Positions 1 to 11,600 of a stretch of DNA of 64,000 bases are shown one piece after another. The position numbers and the translations under genes were made by a program. The stretch covers positions 312,098,209-312,162,208 of the forward strand of contig NC_057802.1 of NCBI RefSeq assembly GCF_018294505.1, in the 5' to 3' direction. The notes beneath the pieces are model-generated. The model saw only the letters and a program-made list of their open reading frames with translations, ran no database searches and was not told the origin of the DNA. The first letter of the stretch is position 1. Each line of letters opens with the position of its first letter. Source of the stretch: Triticum aestivum (taxonomy: Eukaryota; Streptophyta; Magnoliopsida; Poales; Poaceae).

Positions 1-2619
1 TTTTATTTCTCGCACTGCATGGTGTTTGAGAAACGGATGACCGAGACACAGTCTTTCAGAAACAATCACTCTTTACTCTGGATGGACCGGTACACCTACT
101 TTCCCCTACATCTGCTAGCCCACCTCTTCAAGAGATCATGTAACCTACTCAACTATGCTAGAGCCCATAATAGCTTGTGGCTGCACACGGAAGTTTCTAG
201 CATGAATAATCTTATGATCCCTTTGAGCCTGGGTGGCGGTCCTTATACAAACAGACAACACTGGATTCTCCAGGTGCCTCAATCCACCCAGATGTGAGTT
301 TTAGTTGCCACCTTAGGTAAACCATTATTAACAGTCTCACATCTGTCATGAATATCTCTCAAACCCAAATCCACGTCTACGAGCATAGCATGGCAAGATA
401 ATAGCAACGTAGAAGTAACTCCCAAGGGTTTGATAATTAAACAAGTAATAGGTACTACCTCAACTACTTCCCAGAACCCACAGTTTAATTAGATCCTAAT
501 CATGCAAAGTTTGAGGAATAGATCTAATGCAATAAAAACTGGGTATGGAAGGTATGATCAAAGTGTTACTTGCCTTGCTGATGATCCGCAAAACCTAGCG
601 ATTCGAAGTAACAAGCGGCACACTCCGGGTACTCTATCGCAAACAAACAAGCAAACAATAAGCACTCATCTAATGCACCGGTAAAACTCGAATGAAAGAT
701 CCAACCAGAAAGTTCAACTTAAGAACTCCGGTTTGCAAAAAGAATCAACTCGAAAGAAGCAACGAAAGTCAAACGGCGAAAGAAACAAGCTTCGTTTACT
801 AATCTGGATCTAGGTCAAATTTTAATGTAGTAAAAACTTGTTTGAGTAGGTTAAACGGAAAGAGAATTTCGAGACGAAACTCTAGGCGCTTGAATCGCCT
901 GATTCCGATAAACGAGCGAGAAGTTAAACAGAAACGAAGATTCGATCAGAAATCGAATCTGAGAAAATAGCGGGATAATCCGACGAAAAGAAAAACGGAC
1001 GAACGGTTAAAAAACGGACGAACGGTTAAAGAACGGACGTTCGTTAACAGAGAAAAACCGACGAACGCGTTCGTTAAAACGAACGGTTCGGTGAACGCTC
1101 GCAAAATAATAAAACCGAAAAAAACCGATCTAGGTTTTTTTTTAAACGAATGGTTTTTTTAAGAAAAAACGGCAACGAACGGGGCGGTACCTCGTCGGGG
1201 GCGGGGCTCCGGCGGGGGCTCGGCTNNNNNNNNNNNNNNNNNNNNNNNNNNNNNNNNNNNNNNNNNNNNNNNNNNNNNNNNNNNNNNNNNNNNNNNNNNN
1301 NNNNNNNNNNNNNNNNNNNNNNNNNNNNNNNNNNNNNNNNNNNNNNNNNNNNNNNNNNNNNNNNNNNNNNNNNNNNNNNNNNNNNNNNNNNNNNNNNNNN
1401 NNNNNNNNNNNNNNNNNNNNNNNNNNNNNNNNNNNNNNNNNNNNNNNNNNNNNNNNNNNNNNNNNNNNNNNNNNNNNNNNNNNNNNNNNNNNNNNNNNNN
1501 NNNNNNNNNNNNNNNNNNNNNNNNNNNNNNNNNNNNNNNNNNNNNNNNNNNNNNNNNNNNNNNNNNNNNNNNNNNNNNNNNNNNNNNNNNNNNNNNNNNN
1601 NNNNNNNNNNNNNNNNNNNNNNNNNNNNNNNNNNNNNNNNNNNNNNNNNNNNNNNNNNNNNNNNNNNNNNNNNNNNNNNNNNNNNNNNNNNNNNNNNNNN
1701 NNNNNNNNNNNNNNNNNNNNNNNNNNNNNNNNNNNNNNNNNNNNNNNNNNNNNNNNNNNNNNNNNNNNNNNNNNNNNNNNNNNNNNNNNNNNNNNNNNNN
1801 NNNNNNNNNNNNNNNNNNNNNNNNNNNNNNNNNNNNNNNNNNNNNNNNNNNNNNNNNNNNNNNNNNNNNNNNNNNNNNNNNNNNNNNNNNNNNNNNNNNN
1901 NNNNNNNNNNNNNNNNNNNNNNNNNNNNNNNNNNNNNNNNNNNNNNNNNNNNNNNNNNNNNNNNNNNNNNNNNNNNNNNNNNNNNNNNNNNNNNNNNNNN
2001 NNNNNNNNNNNNNNNNNNNNNNNNNNNNGGGCAAGGTGCGGCGGCGGCGTCGTGCGAGGAGAGGACGACGCGGGGCGGGCCGGCCTGCGGCTCGGCTGGG
2101 CTTGGCCCAGTCGGGCGCAGTGCAATTTTTTTTTAAAATATTCCGCGGAAAATAATTCGTAGAAAAATAAATAAAGGTCCAAAAAAAGATAAAACAAATT
2201 TTCCCCGTCTAGTTAGAAAAAATTTAGAATAGGGTGAACATTTTTTAACACAAAATAAATTTTTTGAAAACAAGCAATATTTTTAATGCAATTAAAATTG
2301 CAAATAAAATCCAAATAAATTCCAATAAATGATTTTAACACTTTTCCTCCAGTATTTCAATTGTTTTGGAGAAGTCATATTTTCTCCTCTCGTTTATTTT
2401 TAAAATGAAATATTTTTCCGGAGAGAAAATAATTAAAACCAAAATCCTCGTTTTATTATTTGATGAAAATAAAATATGAAAATTCGAGAAAATCCCCACT
2501 CTCTCCGAGGGTCCTTGAGTTGCTTAGGATTTATCGAGGATTTGTCAAAATGCAATAAAACATGATATGCAATGATGATCTATGTATAACATACCAAATT
2601 GAAAATTTGGGATGTTACA
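1..2619 (-). mobile_element. Gypsy-type LTR retrotransposon sequence, minus orientation, cut by window start
   Basis: Read on the minus strand, the block begins at 2619 with TGTAACATCCC, a TG-start LTR terminus typical of several Triticeae Gypsy families. It then runs through AT-rich sequence, a GC-rich stretch next to the gap, and a section rich in gaacg/cgttc motifs (about 980-1110, including the palindrome CGAACGCGTTCG near 1064-1075). From memory the text resembles Sabrina/WHAM-type LTR and adjacent internal sequence, but I cannot verify the family. No gag or pol motif is visible. The other end lies outside the window, so the LTR/internal boundary is unknown. ORFs that cross the N run are artefacts. 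Confidence 0.5.
1226..2028. other. assembly gap (803 N)
   Basis: This is a run of N flanked by GC-rich sequence on both sides, so the missing part is probably a GC-rich piece of the LTR. Open frames that run through it (for example 1142-2197) carry no information. Confidence 0.99.
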
Positions 2620-3480
2620 AGAAGAAGGTGGGGTGGTACGACTTTCAAGATCCGCTCACAAGTGATGTCGTGTAGCTCACCTCCACACTCGTCCTTGCCC
2701 TACTCCACCACAATCGAGTTGGACGTGCAGTTGGATGCCGGGGAGGAGGATATGCTCGAGGTTGTCTGTCCCGTAGGTGTACTACACTGCAACTGCGCGC
2801 AACCTGGTCGAAGAAATGCTACATAGAGAAATGTCATAAGAGATCAGTGTTCACTTTGATGAGTGGACCCCACATCCACCTTAACGGTGAACACAAGGGA
2901 TCTTATTTTTTTGCCACCTCAACGTTTACAGGCAGGCCCAACTGGTTAGAACCGCGTTTAAAATGAGCTAATTGCCTTATTAGTGTTTTCTGAGAAAATT
3001 TATGTCTAGATCAGTTGCATTCTGTAACTAACCACAAATGTGGTTGTATTTAAATGCTAATCATAAATATGGAGGTATTTAAATACCTTAATCGTAAATA
3101 CTAGTTAGTTAAGTGAGAGTTTTGAAATATGGAAGGGTAGAAGGAACAATCATGTGGGTTGTGCGTAAGATCTACACTTCTAGCTATAGCTTAATTGGTT
3201 TTTGTGTGTTGGGCTGAACTCGTCAATGTAGGTGTGGTGCTCCAAGAGTGATAGAGTTGGAGTCATATTTGTTGGTCTCAACTAAAGGTATGACATATTT
3301 ACATCTGGATCTGCTTTGCTCGTTATGCGGACGACTTCCTTGTAGCTATCAAGAGCCCCATCATCACTACTATGACAGCTTGTCTACAAAGCATTGGAAA
3401 TGACGAGTCCATTTGGTAACGACTTTCTGACAAAAAAAAGTCAAACAAATCCAAATATAATTGATCTATCACATTTGATG
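2620..3480. other. intergenic, no supported gene
   Basis: This stretch is moderately GC-rich up to about 2830 and AT-rich afterwards. A 75-codon open frame near 2599-2826 has no recognisable motif and starts inside the preceding LTR end, so I do not call it. I see no repeat structure or promoter here. Confidence 0.5.
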
Positions 3481-4834
3481 ACTCGTTCGGGGCTAGTTGA
3501 TCATTTGCCCCACGTTTGCTCTGCCTGGGCAAATATAAGCCCCCACCTTATATTGCAACTAATAAAATGTCTCATCTTTGCTCTGCCTTGAGACAAAATG
3601 CCACCCATACTTAACTTGATGGTGTATCTTTACCATATGAGAATAATGAGACGGTGGAAGAATACAAAAATACCCCTAAACAAAATTTTAGTAGCTCATG
3701 CAATTGTATGAATGCCGCAAGAAATTTAAATTTTGTCCAAAAACTAGCCAGTCCAAGAAAATCTATTTTTTTCACATAAAAAGAAGTATAATCCTAGTAG
3801 TGTAGTGTCCAACTTTCTGATGGAGAATGAGCAAAGAGAAAACGAGATTTCAGACCTTTGTCCAATTTTTTTTCAAGTTTTGGGTGAAATTTTGAATTTC
3901 CCACAAAAAACTCAAACAATTATGAAAAAACTAGTATATTCATATTACCGTTGTTCAAATTTCAGCCAATTCTGGACAGGGAACAAAGAGAAACTGACAC
4001 TACAAAATCTTTCCAAATTTGTTAAAATTTGGGGTAAAAATTTGAACCGCACAGAATAACCTAAAAAAATTATAGAAAATCAAGTATATTCATATTATAG
4101 CTATATTCAAATTTCAGCCAATTCTAAGCAACAATAGTAGAGAAAATGGAATATATACTTGTTGTCCAGCAAGTTTGGCGCATTAGACATACAAATACAT
4201 GAAGTTTTCCGTTACATGAGTTCCAATTTTCATTCTACATCACAAAATAGAGCAACACATCGGGGAATAACCGGGTGTAGAGTGAGGGTAGGTCACCTAG
4301 GTGCACCCCCTCTTGTCGAACATGGTAGGCTGCAGCTGGTTGCCATCATGAATGGAACGAAGCCAAGGAACACCAGAGACGCATGCGATGAGGGATGTGG
4401 AGGAGAGGGGTGAGCTCACAACGGTCGAGGAGATGGGCGAGCTCACAACGGTTGAGGAGGCGGGCGAGCAGATGGACGGTGGAGGAAGACAACAGATATG
4501 ACAAGAAGAGCAGAGAACATGATGAGGGCGGCAGGTGGAGGCGGCCGGCGGTGCAGAAGGTAAACCTAAATAGTGACGGCGGCGGCTCGTGTGTTGTGCA
4601 AGCGAACTAGCGAACAGGAGCTAGCCAACCCGATGTCTCCGTGTGTATGTTCTTGTTGATTTTGCTCAGGGGCATTTATGTCCCTTTTCATCCCTAATTT
4701 CAGCAATTAACTAACGATAAAAACTTAAATTTAATGTGTGGCATTTTATCTAGAAGCGAGTAAAGAAGGTGGGGGCATACTAACCCAGCTAGAGTAAAGA
4801 TGGGGCAAATGACCAATTAGGCCTCACTCGTTAA
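3481..4834. mobile_element. Non-autonomous Mutator-like element with long TIRs and target-site duplication
   Basis: The two ends are inverted relative to each other. The left end from 3489 and the complement of the right end from 4825 share TCATTTGCCCCA, then TTTGCTCT / TTTACTCT, GCCCCCACCTT, and further in AAAATGCCAC. They are imperfect TIRs of roughly 100 bp. They are flanked by ACTCGTTCG (3481-3489, overlapping the element start) and ACTCGTTAA (4826-4834), a 7-bp match fitting the 9-bp duplication expected of Mutator-like elements. The element body is 3489-4825, about 1.34 kb. The interior has two diverged direct repeats (about 3850-3985 and 4000-4130) containing TTCAAATTTCAGCCAATTCT, and a GC-rich segment at 4260-4620 that may be captured host sequence. 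No transposase is visible. Confidence 0.7.
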
Positions 4835-5112
4835 CAGCCTCCTCAGCCCAAGCTTCCATCTTATGTTCCAAATATTGGCGCTTACCCACAGCCTCATAAT
4901 AATTTTGCAAAGCTTTCATATCGGATTGTGCTAACATGCGTTATGTTATGAAAAAAACATGCGTTATGTTATGGTGATTCGTTTTATTCAAAAAAAAAAG
5001 GCTCCTAAAGCCTAGGCTCTTTCGTCGGTCCCGTGCAGCTCGCCGCGTCCACCGGCTGTCAGTTTGCAACACCCCAAAACGAATTTAGAGCTAGATAGTG
5101 GCACTCGCCTCA
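4835..5112. other. intergenic spacer with a short duplication
   Basis: This is the sequence between the Mutator-like element and the Helitron. It holds two copies of ACATGCGTTATGTTATG at 4934-4950 and 4958-4974 separated by an A run. No coding potential is visible. It and the sequence after 8012 were contiguous before the Helitron inserted. Confidence 0.5.
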
Positions 5113-8012
5113 TCTATACTACTATTAAAAGAGCAAACGTAAATTCCTCTAAAGCCACATAACAAACTGTACACGGGATAACCACGACCCTCCAATCAGA
5201 GCAATTTACACATATCCTACTGCCCATATTGCGTCAACGGTTTATCACTTAGATCTTATCACTTAAATCAACGTCTGAGATTAAATGTTCTGCCAAGCAG
5301 ACGCCATCTTCTGCCAATCCTCACAGCGCTCCGCGTCCTCGATCCCGCGGCCCCGCCCGTGATTTCCGGAAAGATTCCACCCGAATCAAGGCTTGTCAAG
5401 AAGAATGGGTCAGTTCAAAAAGAAAAGAAAAACGGATCGTAGCAAGCGCCGCCGCTCCTCCCGATCGCCCCGAGCCGACCCCGCCTCCGGTCGCCGCCCA
5501 CGCACCTGCAAGCCGCCGCCGCCGTCCTCTGCCGGTCAGCCGCACCCAGCATCCTCCTCCTCCCTTCTCTCTCCCTCTCCTCACTAATCTCTCTTTCTCT
5601 CTCCATTCCCGCACTGCAGGGCTCCGCCGGACCGTCCCACGCGACTGCCGGCATCCTCCTCCTCCCTTCTCTCTCCCTCTCCTCACTAATCTCTCTTTCT
5701 CTCTCCATTCCCGCACTGCAGGGCTCCGCCGGACCGTCCCACGCGACTGCCGGCCTCCTCCCGACCAGACCGACGATGGCGACGACCGGATCTGACCGGC
5801 CCCGATCGTTCCCGCCTCGCCTAGCCGCACCACTCATCCGTCCCACCTCTCCCAGCCAGCCCCGCCGCCCCCTCCCTGCCGAGCCCCCTAGTGGTGGACG
5901 GTGACATCTCACCTGGACTGGACTGGAGAGTTGCATCCAATCAGGCCTCCCTCCTCTCCACTAAGTGCATCTGATTCTGAACACAGAGTTCTTCACGGTA
6001 TGTGTTCTACCATTTTTCTCTTTAGGCAGAAGTGTATGCTGCTATGTTGGTTCAACCTTTTGGTAGCGTTCTGATGAAAGTGATGGTTTATTTCATTCAG
6101 ATGCTGATTAGTTTGCTTGTGGATGTGCTATTTTTGACGCAGGTAATTGTCAATTCTCTGATGCAAGCCATTTGTGTGAGTTGTGCAGGACTGCTACACA
6201 CACGATGGATTGTGCCCGATTTGTGGGCGACAAGCTATGGCAGCCATCGATCAGTTGGGTTCACGTTGGCCGCAGCCATCGATTACCAGCTCGTCTGAGC
6301 ATCGTCCAACACATCGTCGTGTGCATAGTAATTTCGTTGTGTGAGGCTCCGACAATAAAACTATTTTAGAAGACACGGCAATATTTTACTATATGAAGTG
6401 AAAATGTACAAGTTGTAGATGGACAATTATGGTAGCTCTTCTACACAGTTATTTAGTGTCCAGCGAGGCCCTCAGAGGATATCTAAAGAAGTGAGAATGT
6501 ACACCTTGTTTTTCTAGGCGAACATGACTTGGATGAGTCAATAGCATAGTAGCCGTAGTTATCTAAAAAAGGCAGTGTCCCAGGCAACAAGGTAAATTGT
6601 TCTGCTGTCCAATGCATTGAAGCTATAGTGCATATATGCTTAGTAAATTGTTTGGATTTGTCCGAGACTAATAATGACCAACTTAGTGAATTGTTAAACC
6701 TGAAAGTTTGTGTTTTCCATTTAACATAGTGAATTGTTTGCACAATTCAGTTCCGTGTTGATTGAATGGACGTGACGTGATGTTTTCTCCAGGGAACTGA
6801 CTGAAGTGGATTGACATGGTTTCTGTCCATGATGCAGTTATGTGCTATTCTTCCTTGCTGCAGTGTTGCGCATCTTTGCTGCTGTGGCTGACTCCATGAA
6901 TATGAAAGCTATATTTACTCCTAAGCTATGAGTGTCCTCTAACTTCCTTCCATGAGAGGTATTTGCTCTCAGTCTCGGCCATCCTTATTACAAGGGATGC
7001 AGCAAGGTTCAATGGATCATGACGTTTGGGCTAGATCTGAATCTGTATCTACCAAATCTGTGCGTACATTTTTTATGCTATAAATTTCTTTTTCTTTCAG
7101 TATCCTGTTGAAGTTCTATCAGCCGACAGGTGCATTGCACTGTTGAGGAGACACATGCATTTGTATTCGATATTGAAGCGAGCCTGACACCCTGAAAGAA
7201 CTATACAATGATATTTGGCTATTGCTTTCAGTATTAGAGAAGCATAGAAACAGAACTGCAGGGCTTACTGTATTTTTATGTGACATTCCTCTATGCCATC
7301 ATGCCATACTGTTTATTTTGAGCAACCTTTCTATGGTATTTTGTTGGACAGTTTTTAGTGTAATCTCAAGCACCTCAATATATGGTAAGCAACTGCATGC
7401 TTGGGTATATGTTTTATTCTCAATGTTGTATTCCTTTTATTTGCTCTGTTACTGTAGCAATCAAAAAGAATCGGGCACAAGCTCCAGTTAGTCCTGTACA
7501 AAAATTGGTGTAGAAGTGTGATCTATGGATGCCTTATTTTGTCGATTCAGACTTGGGATTGTAGGAAAGTGTGGACTATGGATAAATACCAGAACTGGAT
7601 TGACCATGTCACATCTTCACCAAGAGTCATGGCACTGGCATATTCAAGCTTTGTTGTTTCCTTCGTTTCCAAGCAACACTCTTAAAGGCAATATATGCAG
7701 GTTTATCATTCATGTGAGAGATACGAAAGATGAAACAAAAGTAAAAGGTGTTTATGCTAACGGAGCATCATAATTAGGTAGGAGTGTCTGTTGGTTTTAT
7801 AAACCCAGTATCATCCTACTACTTGTAGTTTATGTATTGCCTGCAAATAATACAATTTTCAAATGATATTTTGTTATGGTCATATATAAATATGTAAATA
7901 TTTAAAAGTTTCAGAGGTTCCTTGAGACGAGATGATGGCTCTGATGTGCTATATGTTTACATAGGAGATTTTTTTTTCTCACAGTCGTGCGTTGCACGTG
8001 CATTCTTACTAG
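5113..8012 (+). mobile_element. Non-autonomous Helitron, 2.9 kb, both ends present
   Basis: The left end starts TCTATACTACTATTAAAAG directly after an A (5112). The right end has a 5-bp-stem hairpin, CGTGC-GTT-GCACG (7986-7998), then 10 nt and the terminal CTAG (8009-8012), followed by a T (8013). A 5' TC, a 3' hairpin shortly before CTAG and insertion between host A and T are the defining marks of Helitrons, and similar termini are common in grasses. There are no TIRs and no target duplication, as expected. I see no Rep/helicase ORF, so it is non-autonomous. A GC-rich 5' portion (about 5290-5940) and a 6030-6370 segment look like captured host sequence. The rest is AT-rich without clear genes. 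Confidence 0.82.
5549..5752. repeat. Exact-period 102-bp tandem duplication inside the Helitron
   Basis: The pyrimidine-rich block beginning with atcctcctcctcccttctc and ending gcgactgccg is present twice in direct succession (5549-5650 and 5651-5752), apparently without a mismatch. The unit length is a multiple of three, so frames on both strands stay open through it. The high identity indicates a recent duplication compared with the degenerate surroundings. Confidence 0.9.
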
Positions 8013-8512
8013 TGTTGCAAGTAGTTGCGTGGAAGTATGCGATCTGCCGCAGTCTACTTGCGATCCTGCGTATCATTTTTACGATGATCTGCGAAGCTGT
8101 TTCAAGGCTTGAAAGTTTAAACTCAAAAGCGACGCACGTGCAGCCCGTACATTTGTGCTGTGCCTAATCTATCTTTCATGATTTGATCGTTTCATACGGA
8201 AGAGGAAAAATGCCAAGCTGTCCTCTGTGTTTGATGAACAGCTGGTTCTGATGCTCCGTTATGTTCGATCTTCCCAAAAGCCAGAACCACCGAGTAGTTT
8301 ATTGCTAGTACTGTGTCAACTTTGCACACATCATACTTAAATTATGCGCATCATTACGCGGTCGAAAATCATAAACAAAACAAAGATCATAAAATAAACG
8401 CTCAGGGGCAACCATTTGTCTTCTCAAATGCTGAGGCGCAACCATTTCTCTTCTGTTGTCCTCTTCCTCGACTGCATCTTCTACCTCCCGCTTCCAGCAG
8501 CTCGCTCATAAG
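8013..8512. other. upstream region of the candidate small gene
   Basis: This is the continuation of the pre-Helitron locus. It is AT-rich until about 8440, with two similar short stretches around 8405 and 8433 (ggcgcaaccattt-like), then becomes GC-rich just before the ATG at 8513. I see no convincing TATA box. Its closeness to the Helitron 3' end means the native promoter may have been displaced. Confidence 0.4.
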
Positions 8513-8854
8513 ATGCCTCGGAAGCATTTGGGAGATGGCAACGCAGCCTATGACACGGGGAGCTCGCTGTACGACTCCTACGAGCTGGCCTCCCTCAACA
8601 GGATCCTGGACCGGCACCTCGCTGTCGCTGGCCCGCCGTCCCCTGATGAGTCCCGGCGGGAGGGGCCTCCCATGGAGGGAAAGAACCAGCAGGTCGTGGC
8701 GTTCAGGGCCCGCAGGAATAGGAAGGTGACGCTGAGGGCTCTCTTCAGGGGAGTGGCCTCGTGGGCGGTCAGGCCCAGAACGCAGACGCGTGCTTGCGCT
8801 TGTGTCGGTGTTGCTCCGGCTCGCACTAGTGCGGTTGGATCTGAAAGATGGTGA
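8513..8854 (+). CDS. Candidate small host protein (113 aa) with LYDSYEL motif
   Basis: A GC-rich open frame stands out from AT-rich surroundings. The first in-frame ATG is at 8513, giving a protein starting MPRKHLGDGNAAYD, followed by SSLYDSYELASLNRILDRHL and then a basic, Arg-rich C-terminal half. The LYDS(F/Y)EL motif with a following helix recalls small uncharacterised plant proteins from memory; I cannot name the family. No signal peptide or membrane segment is seen. An in-frame upstream extension lacks an ATG. The last 40 or so residues are compositionally odd (Cys/Ala/Arg-rich), so the true 3' end could involve splicing or a frameshift. It could be an intact low-copy gene, a gene fragment or chance. 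Confidence 0.4.
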   Translation: MPRKHLGDGNAAYDTGSSLYDSYELASLNRILDRHLAVAGPPSPDESRREGPPMEGKNQQVVAFRARRNRKVTLRALFRGVASWAVRPRTQTRACACVGVAPARTSAVGSERW

Positions 8855-9100
8855 GGTGTCAGTCGATCCTCTCTTCTGTTCTGGTTTGGTCTTTGCACCA
8901 TCTCTCTATGGATTTTCTTGGTTATTGCAGTTTTATGTGTAAAAGAAACAGGTCGTGTTTTGTACTGGCTGTTGTTCATGGATCATCCAGATGTGCAGCA
9001 TCCATGATCATGTAAATACATACTAATATTTTCTCATGTAAATGTATGATTCGAACTTGTATTGGTTGAACAAAGATGCACTTGATGAGCTTTGCATCAG
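8855..9100. other. 3' flank of candidate gene, AT-rich
   Basis: This is the short AT-rich spacer between the small ORF and the LINE remnant. No polyadenylation signal can be assigned with confidence. The exact 5' breakpoint of the LINE is not visible. Confidence 0.4.
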
Positions 9101-9887
9101 AATTATTGGGTTAGTCAGATTGATACCCATCATGGGCTCACCATGGAGCATATCCAGGAGTTCGCCTTGCTATGGAAAAAGCTATCCTTTGTTACTCTCG
9201 ACAATGATGCGCATGATACTATCCTATGAAACTTCACGTCTCATGAAGAATACTTGGCGTCGACCGCCTATATGGCGCAGTTTGCGGGACACACGACAAG
9301 CATCATGCCTGCTGCTGTTTGGAAGGGTTGGGCCCCTCCGAAATGCAAATTTTTTGCTTGGTTGATAATTCAAAACAGAGTTTGGACAGCCGATCGATTG
9401 CACCGTCGTGGATGGCCGAACTGCAACCTCTGCCCGCTTTGCAAGCAAGTCCAGGAAACCGCAGCACACCTTCTCTTCCAATGCAGGTTCTCCCAGCGTG
9501 TCTGGATCGAGGTTGCAGCATGGCTCGGTATACATGGTGATGTGGTGAGGAACTGGCGAAATGAGGTTTCGGTTCAAGAATGGTGGATTAAAAATGTGCT
9601 TGAGCGTGGAGATCAGAGAAAGGCTATCGCCTCCCTGTTCATGCTCATGTCTTGGGAGATTTGGAAAGAGCGTAATGGAAGGGTTTTCCGTAACACCGCC
9701 ACTACGACGATGATGCTCATGGCAAAGATAAAAGAGGAGGTCCATCTTTGGGCTATTGCCTGTGCCACCCACTTGAGTATTGTAATGCCGCGAGAGTAGA
9801 TATTTGTCTCCCGCTTTGCGGCTATTTGTCTTAAACCTTCTCCCTTAATCAATGAAAATGGCAAATCTTTTGCCTTGTTTAAAAAAA
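9101..9887 (+). pseudogene. LINE (non-LTR retrotransposon) 3' end, reverse-transcriptase zinc-binding region
   Basis: The plus-strand frame reads WVSQIDTHHGLTMEHI and later WAPPKCKFFAWLIIQNR, CNLCPLCKQVQETAAHLLF and WEIWKERNGRVFRN. This order of Trp-, Cys- and His-bearing motifs is characteristic of the zinc-binding domain at the C terminus of plant LINE polyproteins (zf-RVT, PF13966 from memory). The zinc ligands are the CxxCPxC cluster and the following His. One in-frame TGA (9227-9229) interrupts it. The frame ends with TAG at 9797-9799, and the element ends in a short A run (9881-9887), as in 5'-truncated LINE insertions. The endonuclease and RT core are missing. Confidence 0.8.
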
Positions 9888-11600
9888 CTAGTCATTTTTT
9901 TCTCAACTTTCTGCACAGGTAATCACCCTAAATTATTGTCTGGGTTGTATCGGCACTCCCGAATCCAAACGTACCATAATCGCGTCTCCAACGTGGTGGA
10001 CCTCCGTGGAGGGACCAGACCACCCAACCGTGTTATATTTTTAAAACAAATTTGAACAACCCGAATGATTTTCATTTAAACCGGACCACATTCAATACAT
10101 TTTAGACATATTTCATTAAACAAAAGCGGTCGGATCATAACCTAGTCTAAATCTTCACCGGCGCCAGTCCTCCACGTCCTTGTTGTTCCATTTCATGTCC
10201 ATGTTCGGCGGCCGTGAACCCCACGAAGTGAAGGTGCGGTTCCCGACGAGGAAGAGTAGGACATGTCACACGGACTAGCTCACATGGGATACAAGGCGTC
10301 ACCGTCTCCCATATGCCCTACTCCTCCTTGTTTGAGTCCGCGACCTGGCCATCACCGATGAAGGTGGGTCGACAATGGACATGGACGGACCGGCCTCGTC
10401 GTTGTGCTGGCGCCAACAACGCGCAGCTGCCGGCGTTCCTGTCCACGACCGCCTGCGCTGAGCGCGGCCTCGTAGAGCGCCTGCTAGTCAGCTACTCCTA
10501 GACGAAGTTCTTCACCTCGGCCATCATCGCTATGGCCTCCACGCTGGCGAACTCGTCGTAGATTTATCCCTCCGCAAGGAGGACGAGGTTGTACCGTTGC
10601 TCCTCCTGCGCCTGCCGGAACGCCAACACCGACGGCGGCACCAGCTGCTGCTCAGCCATGGCGGCGTCAAACTGCGCATGCGCCTGCTCCATAATCAAGT
10701 CGCGTGGACCAATGTGGACAGGGTCTCCAGCTCATCGTCAGAGGCTTCCTCTATCTTCGGGTCATTGTCGCTCACCTCCGGTGAGCTGGCTGGCAAGCCT
10801 GCCACTATCTGCCACGCATGACGCCCCTGCCAGGCTGTCGTAAGGCCGACAACCTCGCCTTCTACTCCATCGAGGGGCTCTTCCACATCACCCTAGAGCT
10901 CGCGTCATGGCAGAGGTGGTGCAAGGAGGAGGACTGGAAGCACATGTGCTTACGATGCGAATGGTGTCAGGCGAGGCCGCGTATAAATAGCGGGTGCCGG
11001 CCGGGCCAAGTGACATGTTGTGTCATTGTGGGCGCTGGAGTGGGTTTCTCAGTCGTCGCGTCTGTTTAATGCGGGCAGGCGGACAGACGGGCAACCGGTT
11101 TGAATGCAGTAGATAATAGTCTCCTCTCGTCCAGTCATGTCACTCTGACATTGAACAGGCGCAGAGACTGGGACGCGGCACGAGCGGCACTCTTGGCCGG
11201 TGCCGCTTCAATGTCAGCTCCAGTGGGAGGTCACATCCGCTTTGAGCTGGCACGAATGCGGCGCTTGCACGCCGACCGACATGAATTTTTTCAGAGAGGA
11301 CAAGGGATAATTTTTTGGGTGGGTCCGAGGTGGCAGACACGTACGTGGCAGCCCGGACGCTCGTAAAGCCACCCCTTCCCCCCACCCCTCGATTTAAAAA
11401 ACGGACGTCCGGACCATCCATGGACCTATGGGGTACCGCGTTAGGTGACAAACTACGTCCAGAAGATGCCCTAGCCCTTTTTTTGTCCTTCTGGGATAGA
11501 GGTATTGTAACCATCATAGTGTTTTTGTCTTTCATTATAGTGTTTAGTATCACCTCAGTGCAGCGGTGCGGTTACAGATAAATGAGAGACCATCAGATGC
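9888..11600. mobile_element. Decayed DNA-transposon-like region with captured gene remnant
   Basis: This GC-rich block (about 10160-11080) lies between AT-rich flanks. The minus strand shows short open pieces rich in Gln, Glu and Ala (for example MAEQQLVPPSV and FRQAQEEQRYN, around 10580-10670) interrupted by stops, suggesting a decayed coiled-coil gene. A TATAAATAG motif occurs at 10982. From memory similar text recurs in wheat non-autonomous DNA transposons, but I cannot name a family or fix TIRs. Around 11490 the sequence gatgccctagccc resembles the complement of a common Triticeae terminus (gggcatct), a possible right end. Confidence 0.3.

Noticed and set aside
1142..2197. Open frames of 290-350 codons on both strands
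   Set aside because: They consist almost wholly of N-gap translation.
5396..5936. Minus-strand frames of 145-173 codons with repeated segments
   Set aside because: Open because of the pyrimidine-rich 102-bp duplication; no conserved motif, though the GC-rich sequence may be captured gene material.
9224..9772. Minus-strand 182-codon frame opposite the LINE remnant
   Set aside because: Shadow of the plus-strand zinc-binding domain frame, which has the recognisable motifs.
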